A DNA stretch of 6,719 nucleotides from Holosporaceae bacterium. GTDB taxonomy: Bacteria; Pseudomonadota; Alphaproteobacteria; UBA3830. The position numbers and the translations under genes were made by a program. Shown here in pieces: positions 1-5,468 of this stretch (its first letter is position 1; each line of letters opens with the position of its first letter). The stretch lies in contig JAITDB010000099.1 in assembly GCA_031282785.1 (NCBI GenBank), positions 1 to 6,719 on the forward strand, in the 5' to 3' direction. The notes beneath the pieces were generated by a model that was given only the letters and a program-made list of their open reading frames with translations, was not told the DNA's origin and ran no database searches.

Positions 1-431
1 AAAATTTTCCTAAATTGGGATTCAGAAATATGGGTATTTTTTATGTATCTATTTTTCATTGATATATCCTACCTTATTGGGCTAGAAAATCAATCTAATC
101 TACTCTTGAACCTAAAAAATTAACTATTGTGTGTTACATTATATCCAACAAGTGGTATAGAGCGGCAATTTTTCTTGTAAAGTTGCCAATAAGGTATGAC
201 GTCGCTTCTGAAAATAGTAATTGTCGACGACTTTTTGGCATTGTCCCCGTTTTTTATGTCTGAAGAATTTATTGGGATTTGGATAATGGATCGACCTCTG
301 CTTAATTACAGTCGATGGTAGAAAAAGTCCAAATACATCAATAGCTTTCTGAACACTCATGGTTCTCATGGTTTCGTTGTTTCATCCTATGTTTTGGCGT
401 TGGAAATTAACTTACAACAAAGGAGAATATT
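1..431. other. Gene-poor region upstream of the exported-protein gene
   Basis: No convincing gene is visible in these 431 bases. The longest reading frame is on the minus strand at 139-369 (76 codons). It has no clear ribosome binding site, and its composition is unlike a normal folded protein. A short stretch in it, Y-Y-x-x-K-R-R-H-T-L (about 184-213), resembles the YYSGKKKRHTLK motif of IS5-type transposases, so it may be a decayed transposase scrap, but no DDE core can be read in any minus frame. There is also an exact 11-bp inverted repeat, TACCTTATTGG at 70-80 and its complement at 186-196, far apart. The promoter of the gene starting at 432 should lie in the right end of this region, but I cannot pick out a good -35/-10 pair. 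Confidence 0.4.
419..425 (+). promoter_or_regulatory. Strong Shine-Dalgarno of the exported-protein gene
   Basis: AAAGGAG lies six bases before the ATG at 432. This near-consensus site is the main sign that the downstream reading frame is a real translated gene and fixes its start. Confidence 0.75.
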
Positions 432-989
432 ATGAAATTACTATCTATTATTTTTGCAGGAATCGTCTTGATTTTTGTGGATATCAACGCACTAGAAACG
501 GGTTCCCGTGAAGTTGAAGAAACGAAAGAACCTAAAATAGTTTCCCAAATAAATTTAGTACCCGAGGGGGATTTTGGGGAGGATGCTACTCCTGGTGTTA
601 TACACTATTCTACTGTTAGAAATTTTGTGCTAGGCATAAATAACGTTTCTACATTCATGTTAGGCATGATATCTGCAGCATCTAACATACACGCTCAGAG
701 TTCCAAAGGAATCGATGCTAAGAATTTGTTTATGCAGAAGCTGCAGAGTTTAACTCCGGAACAATTGGTGGAGAAGGGCAAACGCGGTATAGAGGTAATA
801 GAAGAAGCATTTCAGCTATCGCAGCTGGAGCGTCCGGACCTTTTGTCTGATCTCAAGCTTGTTCGCGATGAATTGGAAAACGCGGGAATTCGCGTATCTA
901 CTGATAATCAAGTAGTAGAAGTAGATATCGATGAAATAATTCACAGTTGCTGTGGTTTTCTCTTTAGTCTTACAAATAGGAGAAAGTAA
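432..989 (+). CDS. Small exported protein of unknown family
   Basis: This 185-residue protein begins with a typical Sec signal peptide: Lys2, then a hydrophobic stretch at residues 3-16 (LLSIIFAGIVLIFV), with a plausible signal peptidase I site after I-N-A at 18-20. No lipobox cysteine is present, so a periplasmic, secreted or outer-membrane-associated product is more likely than a lipoprotein. After an acidic, Glu-rich linker (about 21-52) comes a moderately hydrophobic segment at 62-83 (VRNFVLGINNVSTFMLGMIS), then a charged, probably helical region (95-150), and a C-terminal tail with a Cys-Cys pair at 173-174 followed by a short hydrophobic run and a basic end (NRRK). The start is well supported by AAAGGAG at 419-425, six bases before the ATG. 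It stands alone on the plus strand, convergent with the minus-strand operon. I do not recognise the family. A host-directed effector is possible but only a guess. Confidence 0.75.
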   Translation: MKLLSIIFAGIVLIFVDINALETGSREVEETKEPKIVSQINLVPEGDFGEDATPGVIHYSTVRNFVLGINNVSTFMLGMISAASNIHAQSSKGIDAKNLFMQKLQSLTPEQLVEKGKRGIEVIEEAFQLSQLERPDLLSDLKLVRDELENAGIRVSTDNQVVEVDIDEIIHSCCGFLFSLTNRRK

Positions 990-1020
990 GAACAAAAGAA
1001 GCCGCGAATAGAAGCTGTTA

Positions 1021-1112
1021 ATACCAAATTTCGCTTCTGGTATCCAAGAGATATCGCTGATTTGCAGGAACTGTAAGGCCCGTTTCGGACAATTTATAAT
1101 AAGACTTGATAT
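1021..1112. repeat. Palindrome-ended repeat unit, copy A (92 bp)
   Basis: The unit begins ATACCAA and ends TTGATAT, an imperfect terminal inverted repeat. It shares ordered blocks with the next unit: AATACCAA at the left end, GTATCCAA (1040-1047), GCTnATTTnCA, AATTTA (1091-1096) and ACTTGnTATAAT at the right end. The left 23 bases can also fold on their own (ATACCA 1021-1026 with TGGTAT 1038-1043). It starts 31 bp after the stop of the exported-protein gene. The unit looks like a small non-autonomous mobile element or an interspersed palindromic repeat; which family is unknown. Confidence 0.6.
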
Positions 1113-1113
1113 A

Positions 1114-1204
1114 ATACCAAGTTCCATTTGTGAGTATCCAAAATACGGCTTATTTCCAATAGATATAGAGCTTTTAATGGGTAATTTAGAGCGAAACTTG
1201 GTAT
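1114..1204. repeat. Palindrome-ended repeat unit, copy B (91 bp)
   Basis: This is the second, diverged tandem copy, one base after copy A. It begins ATACCAAGTT and ends AACTTGGTAT, so its own ends are perfectly complementary over 10 bp. Its right end (AGCGAAACTTGGTAT, 1190-1204) is the reverse complement of the left end of copy A (ATACCAAATTTCGCT, 1021-1035) at 14 of 15 positions, so the pair is also bounded by an outer inverted repeat. Conserved internal blocks with copy A include GTATCCAA (1134-1141) and AATTTA (1183-1188). The TA-rich borders would suit an element inserting at TA, but no clean target duplication can be proven here. Confidence 0.6.
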
Positions 1205-1214
1205 AATCCTGTTC

Positions 1215-1313
1215 GGGACTGTTGAAATCCGAAAAACTTCGATATGAGCCGTCTGTGTTTCAGGAGGTTCTGCTGCACCACAGCGACATTTTTGGACAGA
1301 TTTCAACAGTCTC
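1215..1313. repeat. Long imperfect palindrome with 13-bp perfect arms
   Basis: GACTGTTGAAATC at 1217-1229 is exactly complementary to GATTTCAACAGTC at 1299-1311. Complementarity continues inward in imperfect form: CGAAAAACTTCG on the left resembles the reverse complement of CGACATTTTTGG on the right, and an inner CTGTG/CACAG pair follows. The whole 99-bp block could form a long hairpin or cruciform. It begins 10 bp after copy B and ends 10 bp beyond the stop codon of mvaD, in the convergent spacer. No run of T follows either arm, so it is not a standard intrinsic terminator, though it could still stop or stabilise transcripts. A MITE-like or interspersed palindromic element is the best reading. 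Confidence 0.6.
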
Positions 1314-1323
1314 AAACAGTTTT

Positions 1324-2247
1324 TTAGAGATAGGGTAACAAAAGGAGGTCTCGGAGATTTTTTTGATCTGTGCGCCAGAGGAGATGCACATTTGGGCCGG
1401 CGTCCATGGTGACGATGGGACCATCGCCGTTCTGCTTCCAAAATTTTCGGATTTCCGTCAAAATACGCATGGTTTCCGGCTGCATATATCCGAAATTTGG
1501 AACCGACGTTTCGAACAGAGCGTTCATGTCCCAAAATTCTTCCCAGCAGATTTGGTAGGCACTCTCCCACTGATTACCGTTGAGAGCTGTCAGCAGTCTT
1601 TCCAATCGGATTTCGGCGCGTTTTTCGCGGCCGTTCATGAGTAGGCTCGATGATACAAGCTCGTGGGCTCTGCTGGAGGATACTTCCTTCGGATGAGTAT
1701 CTACGACAACCAGATCTGTGAGCAATTTATCGATTCGGATGTCTATTTTTTCTGTTTTTTCGCCCATCCAGAGACACCAGGGAGAAAAAAATGACCGACA
1801 TGAGGAACCAGACCCAACTCGACTGACTGAACTCTGCTGTTCGAGCGATGGAAGAGGCATCCCCTTCAGATCGCTCATTGCTTTGAAGGCACACATGGTC
1901 AGAGCCGCAAAACTAGAGGCGGAACTGGCTATCCCCGCAGAATGAGGAAAACTCGCTGTATTTCCATCAGCGAGAAGACGATAATTTCCGGATGATATGA
2001 TGAAAAAATCTTCACAGCCACAGATTTTTTTTATATATTTCAAATGATTGATGAATCGCTCGGTGGCTTCTGGTCCCGGTTCTACTGGTCCGACGTATTT
2101 ATCGCAGTCAGACGTCAATGTCAGAGAGACTTCCGTATAAAATTTGTCCAAAGTATAGGACAACGACACGTTCCGCGGAATATTGCCTTCCCCCTTTCCC
2201 ATATATTTTATAAGCGCTATGTTGGCCGGAGCCGTTGCTGTCCACAT
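1324..2247 (-). CDS. mvaD: Diphosphomevalonate decarboxylase
   Basis: This GHMP-kinase-superfamily enzyme converts mevalonate 5-diphosphate to isopentenyl diphosphate using ATP, releasing CO2 and phosphate; it is the last step of the classical mevalonate pathway and acts in the cytoplasm. The family signatures appear in order: APANIALIKYMGK (6-18, with the conserved Lys14), AGIASSASSFAAL (104-116, the Ser-rich phosphate loop), SRVGSGSSCRSFF (142-154, with substrate-binding Arg151), KEVSSSRAHE (187-196) and VTMDAGPNVHLLW (279-291, with the catalytic Asp282). At 307 residues it is slightly shorter than many homologues, mainly at the C-terminus. AGAGG six bases before the ATG overlaps the nusB stop codon, so translation is probably coupled. 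It is the last gene of the operon. No other mevalonate gene is visible here, and this pathway is unusual in Proteobacteria, suggesting acquisition by transfer. Confidence 0.93.
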   Translation of the reverse strand: MWTATAPANIALIKYMGKGEGNIPRNVSLSYTLDKFYTEVSLTLTSDCDKYVGPVEPGPEATERFINHLKYIKKICGCEDFFIISSGNYRLLADGNTASFPHSAGIASSASSFAALTMCAFKAMSDLKGMPLPSLEQQSSVSRVGSGSSCRSFFSPWCLWMGEKTEKIDIRIDKLLTDLVVVDTHPKEVSSSRAHELVSSSLLMNGREKRAEIRLERLLTALNGNQWESAYQICWEEFWDMNALFETSVPNFGYMQPETMRILTEIRKFWKQNGDGPIVTMDAGPNVHLLWRTDQKNLRDLLLLPYL

Positions 2248-2253
2248 TAGCAG

Positions 2254-2258
2254 CCTCT
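2254..2258 (-). promoter_or_regulatory. mvaD Shine-Dalgarno overlapping the nusB stop codon
   Basis: On the minus strand AGAGG begins inside the TAG stop of nusB (2257-2259) and sits six bases before the mvaD ATG. Ribosomes finishing nusB would be placed to restart on mvaD. This also fixes the mvaD start. Confidence 0.6.
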
Positions 2259-2745
2259 AGTCATATGAAGCAGGAGTAGAATCAGAAGCACGGAGCTCCT
2301 TGGCCACAGCGTTTAGCAATCCGTTTACGAAAGCAACCTCCGATCCGGAAAAAAATGCCTTGGAAATCTCGATGTATTCGTTCAAAATGACATTAGTAGG
2401 AATTTCCTGAAAGCAATACAATTCACTAATGGCCAATTGCAATATGCATTTTACTACAGAATCCAGACGATCGATTTTCCAATTCGCAGACAGATATTTT
2501 TCCACAAGGCCATTCACCAGAGCAGAATTTTTTTCCGTTGCCTCCAGCAGCTTCTGAAAAAAATCCTCATCCATATGAGATGAAGAAATATTTTCGCTGA
2601 TGAAAATTTCTTTGGCTCCCTTTTCATTCACTAGATCGGAGATTTTTTGGCCACATAGAGCGGCTTTATAGGAGATTTGTACGGCACATAAACGAGACAT
2701 GCCGCGCAGTCCTGTTTTGGATCTACGTTCCTTTTTTGATCGCAT
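2257..2745 (-). CDS. nusB: Transcription antitermination factor NusB
   Basis: NusB is a small all-helical RNA-binding protein that joins NusE (ribosomal protein S10) on boxA of rRNA leader transcripts and promotes antitermination of rRNA operons. Family features: SRLCAVQISYKAAL (17-30, matching the R-x-x-A-x-Q-x-x-Y start helix), NWKIDRLDSVVKCILQLAI (88-106), the SELYCFQEIPTNVILNEYIEISKAF segment (107-131) and FVNGLLNAV (139-147). The 162 residues are a little longer than typical because of a basic N-terminal extension (MRSKKERRSK...). Met16 is an alternative start, but it lacks a better ribosome binding site. The gene lies 14 bp after glyA and 9 bp before mvaD. In many alphaproteobacteria nusB follows riboflavin genes in this neighbourhood; here it follows glyA directly. 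Confidence 0.93.
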   Translation of the reverse strand: MRSKKERRSKTGLRGMSRLCAVQISYKAALCGQKISDLVNEKGAKEIFISENISSSHMDEDFFQKLLEATEKNSALVNGLVEKYLSANWKIDRLDSVVKCILQLAISELYCFQEIPTNVILNEYIEISKAFFSGSEVAFVNGLLNAVAKELRASDSTPASYD

Positions 2746-2759
2746 TTATATTCTCACAT

Positions 2760-4025
2760 TCATTGGTAAAGAGGATACGCTTTGCACAATTCAAGCGCAT
2801 CTGCTCGGATTTTCGATCGGAGCTTATCATATCCGCTTTTTCCGTAATTAGAAAGCACTGAATATATCATATCTGCGATTTTTTTAAATTCGTCAATTCC
2901 CATATTTCGAGTGGTCATGGCGGCGGAACCAAGTCTAATACCAGACGTTTGATGCGGAGGCAATTTATCGAACGGAATTGCATTTTTATTGCAGGTAATT
3001 CCGGCTTCTTCCAATTCTGTTTCGGCGATTTTTCCATTTATCAACAATTTTGTTAGATCGATTACGGACATATGGCATTCGGTTTTGCCAGAGACCAGAT
3101 CAAGACCGAGCTCCTGGAGTCGTTCAGCCATGGCGATGGAATTTTCCAGCACTTTTTTGGCATATTCTTTAAATTCTGGACGCAAAGCTTCTCCGAAGGC
3201 CACTGCTTTTGCGGCAATGGAGTGCATTTGAGGTCCTCCCTGGACTCCTGGGAATACGGCACTGTTTATTTTTTTGGCGATGGCCTCGTCGTTGGTAAGA
3301 ATAATTCCTCCCCTTGGACCTCGCAGTGTTTTATGGGTAGTAGACGAAACCACATGAGCATAACCAATGGGAGACGGATATAAACCAGCCACCACGAGTC
3401 CCGCATAATGAGCGATGTCCACAAATAAGTATGCTCCGACGGAATCGGCAATTTCCCGAAAGCGTCGGAAATCGATTTTTCTCGGATAGGAAGAAGCTCC
3501 AGCGAGAATAATTTTGGGTTTATGTTCCTTTGCCAGCTGCTGTACTTTATCGTAGTCTATGAGACCGTCCGCGCCGACTCCATATGGCACTGGTCGAAAC
3601 CATTTACCGGATATGGTCGGTGCAGCGCCGTGGGTGAGATGTCCTCCTGTATCTAATCCCATGCCGAGAAACGTGTCTCCAGGAGACATAAGCGCGTAAA
3701 ACACCGATAAATTCGCCTGAGCTCCCGAATGTGGCTGAACATTGGCAAATTTGCAGTTGAACAGTTTGCAGATTCGCTCAATTGCTATGTTTTCAACGAT
3801 GTCTACAAATGAACATCCGCCGTAGTACCTTTTTCCCGGATATCCTTCGGCGTATTTGTTAGTCATGATGCAACCAAGCGCCGCAATTACTTCCCGAGAT
3901 GCAAAATTTTCCGAAGCGATCAACTCAATTTGATCTTGCTGTCTTGCCAGTTCATTTTTAATAGCATCAAAAACTTCCGGATCCATTATTTTATCTTCAT
4001 CAAAACAATATCCTTCAAAAGCCAT
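2760..4025 (-). CDS. glyA: Serine hydroxymethyltransferase
   Basis: This PLP enzyme interconverts serine plus tetrahydrofolate with glycine plus 5,10-methylene-tetrahydrofolate, the main entry of one-carbon units for purine, thymidylate and methionine synthesis. The 421 residues match the usual bacterial length. Visible signatures are [11 protein letters not shown] (33-43), [16 protein letters not shown] (55-70), the [11 protein letters not shown] segment (95-105), the cofactor-binding D-I-A-H (203-206), the Schiff-base lysine in [12 protein letters not shown] (Lys232) and the substrate-binding Arg in SGIRLG (Arg364). It appears intact. GAGGAG seven bases before the ATG lies in the last codons of rpiB, only 3 bp separating the genes. 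The rpiB-glyA order is common in alphaproteobacteria. Confidence 0.97.
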   Translation of the reverse strand: MAFEGYCFDEDKIMDPEVFDAIKNELARQQDQIELIASENFASREVIAALGCIMTNKYAEGYPGKRYYGGCSFVDIVENIAIERICKLFNCKFANVQPHSGAQANLSVFYALMSPGDTFLGMGLDTGGHLTHGAAPTISGKWFRPVPYGVGADGLIDYDKVQQLAKEHKPKIILAGASSYPRKIDFRRFREIADSVGAYLFVDIAHYAGLVVAGLYPSPIGYAHVVSSTTHKTLRGPRGGIILTNDEAIAKKINSAVFPGVQGGPQMHSIAAKAVAFGEALRPEFKEYAKKVLENSIAMAERLQELGLDLVSGKTECHMSVIDLTKLLINGKIAETELEEAGITCNKNAIPFDKLPPHQTSGIRLGSAAMTTRNMGIDEFKKIADMIYSVLSNYGKSGYDKLRSKIRADALELCKAYPLYQ

Positions 4026-4028
4026 AAT

Positions 4029-4469
4029 TTATCTCCTCTTCGTTAATTCATTCATTAAATGCAGTCGATTTTCGTGACGGCCTCCATCAAATTCTGTGTT
4101 CAAAAAAATGCGCACACACTCCAGAGCAACATCATTATCTGTGTTTCTTGCTCCAAAAACGATTACGTTGGCGTTATTGTGTCTGCGAGCCATCTCGGCC
4201 ATTTCTTCATGAAAGCACAGGGCAGCCCGAATGCCGTCGTATCTATTGGCGACCATCGACATACCTATGCCGGTGCCGCAAATCAATATACCACGGCTCT
4301 CGTCTGGGTTGCAAGATAGCAGATGCTGCACTAATTTATGAGCGAAAATCGGATAATCGCAGGAAATAGGATTGTCTGTGCCGAGATCTGTTATAGCTGC
4401 ATTCAGTTGTTCCATCAAAAATTTTTTTAAACCGAACCCCGCGTGATCCGACGCAATAAATACAGACAT
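4029..4469 (-). CDS. rpiB: Ribose 5-phosphate isomerase B
   Basis: RpiB interconverts ribose 5-phosphate and ribulose 5-phosphate in the non-oxidative pentose phosphate pathway, supplying ribose for nucleotides. It belongs to the RpiB/LacA/LacB fold. The 146 residues match the family. Visible motifs are the N-terminal IASDHAGFGLK (5-15; Asp8 and His9), the catalytic-cysteine loop GILICGTGIGMSMVANR (60-76; Cys64), the RRHNNANV stretch with His97, and the phosphate-binding-like GGRHENR (129-135). The start is supported by GAGG five bases before the ATG, within the end of lpxK. Its stop is three bases before glyA, implying joint transcription and coupling. Nothing looks broken. Confidence 0.95.
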   Translation of the reverse strand: MSVFIASDHAGFGLKKFLMEQLNAAITDLGTDNPISCDYPIFAHKLVQHLLSCNPDESRGILICGTGIGMSMVANRYDGIRAALCFHEEMAEMARRHNNANVIVFGARNTDNDVALECVRIFLNTEFDGGRHENRLHLMNELTKRR

Positions 4470-4471
4470 TT

Positions 4472-5449
4472 CTACCTCAAATAGGATACTACTTTCTCGT
4501 TATCATACCATACGACTTTAACGGGAATCGTGGCTATCAAATGATGATATCTTTTGGGAATGCGTGCAAGATCTTTTTCCGTCGTTAGCAATTTGGCGTC
4601 CAGAAGCCTGGCCTTATCCAGCAGATTGATGATCTCCGTATCCGAAAACGGATAGTGATCGGGAAAGGCCATTTGTTTTACTATCGTTAATGTGTCAGCT
4701 ATGGAATCGAAAAATTTTTTCGGATAGCCAATGCCGCAAAATGCAAAATAGCGCTCTTGGTCATTAACCTGCGAAAAATCCTGCAGCAATCGTCCCATTA
4801 TTATAGGAAGGGAATCGGGAATTTTTGCTCTTAGAGATGAAAAATCATATTCTGACTGATAAGTAAGAAGTATGACCGCATCGATATCATGTTTTACGGC
4901 GTCTATATCCAGGCGATTTGGCCCGAGCGGCAGCATTTCTCCATTGCCGAATCCTTGATGCGCGTCAATTACCAGAAATTTGATGTCCGGCTGCAGATAT
5001 TTTTGGCAGATTCCGTCGTCCAACAAAAAAACATCGTAGATTCCCTTGGATTTAGCCAGGGCAGCACTCCGGGATCGATCTTTAGCAACAAACACGTCCA
5101 GACCTTTTTGGGATAACATCAGAGGCTCGTCGCCAACGTCTGCGCAGGTGTGCATATCTGCGTCTGCGGCCAAAACCTTGCGCGAGGATCTGCCATAGCC
5201 AGCACTCAGTACTGCGCATTTTTTCTCTAGCATTCCCAAAAAGCCGGCAAGAGATTCCACTACAATGCTTTTTCCAGAGCCTCCAACAGTAATGGCTCCA
5301 ACGGCAATGACCTTCTGGGATTCGAATTTATTTTTGTACGATCTCCGATAGTTGTAGGAAGAAATCCATCTATAGATTCCACTAAACGGCGACAAAAAAA
5401 ATTTTAGAAACCAGTTTGCTTTTTCTGCATACCAAAAATCATAAAACAA
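4472..5449 (-). CDS. lpxK: Tetraacyldisaccharide 4'-kinase (lipid A synthesis)
   Basis: LpxK phosphorylates the 4' position of the tetraacyldisaccharide-1-phosphate precursor to make lipid IVA; it is a membrane-associated P-loop kinase on the cytoplasmic face of the inner membrane. The 325 residues match the family. The N-terminus has the hydrophobic membrane-anchoring stretch and the LSPFSGIYRW segment (19-28). Then come the P-loop VGGSGKS (55-61), LSAGYGR (81-87), VGDEPLML (105-112), LLDDG (142-146), GNGEMLPLGPNR (168-179) and FPDHYPF (262-268, with the conserved His265). Some normally conserved positions differ: the usual LSRGYGR has Ala for Arg, and DDGFQ reads DDGIC. The start is a TTG preceded by GGAG at nine bases; an in-frame stop lies two codons upstream. 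The gene follows the transporter by 19 bp and overlaps rpiB's ribosome binding site. Confidence 0.92.
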   Translation of the reverse strand: MFYDFWYAEKANWFLKFFLSPFSGIYRWISSYNYRRSYKNKFESQKVIAVGAITVGGSGKSIVVESLAGFLGMLEKKCAVLSAGYGRSSRKVLAADADMHTCADVGDEPLMLSQKGLDVFVAKDRSRSAALAKSKGIYDVFLLDDGICQKYLQPDIKFLVIDAHQGFGNGEMLPLGPNRLDIDAVKHDIDAVILLTYQSEYDFSSLRAKIPDSLPIIMGRLLQDFSQVNDQERYFAFCGIGYPKKFFDSIADTLTIVKQMAFPDHYPFSDTEIINLLDKARLLDAKLLTTEKDLARIPKRYHHLIATIPVKVVWYDNEKVVSYLR

Positions 5450-5458
5450 TGACGATCA

Positions 5459-5463
5459 CTCCA
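5459..5463 (-). promoter_or_regulatory. Shine-Dalgarno that selects the TTG start of lpxK
   Basis: On the minus strand TGGAG lies nine bases before TTG at 5449, in the 19-bp gap after the transporter gene. There is an in-frame TGA at two codons upstream of the TTG and no in-frame ATG or GTG between them, so TTG is the only start consistent with this site and with the expected LpxK N-terminus. Confidence 0.6.
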
Positions 5464-5468
5464 AAATA

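Noticed and set aside
362..418. A sigma70-type promoter before the exported-protein gene
   Set aside because: Several weak TTGnnn and TATnnT-like words occur, but no pair has good matches and spacing, so I do not call one.
1010..1043. Hairpin after the exported-protein gene as its terminator
   Set aside because: AGAAGC/GCTTCT or ATACCA/TGGTAT could pair, but the stems are only 6 bp, compete with each other and lack a T tract; the second is better explained as part of the repeat.
816..1127. Minus-strand 103-codon frame antisense to the exported protein
   Set aside because: Its start lies in copy B of the repeat and most of it is antisense to the better-supported plus-strand gene, with no ribosome binding site.
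1215..1313. Palindrome as an intrinsic terminator for mvaD
   Set aside because: The loop is about 69 bases and neither arm is followed by a run of T, so it does not match a standard rho-independent terminator.
1094..1570. Minus-strand 158-codon frame overlapping the end of mvaD and the repeats
   Set aside because: It overlaps the well-supported mvaD in another frame and spans both repeat families without a ribosome binding site or domain. Its repeat-derived peptide is reported as a finding instead of a gene.
1363..2250. Plus-strand frames antisense to mvaD
   Set aside because: mvaD carries all family motifs across its full length, so these opposing frames are chance openings.
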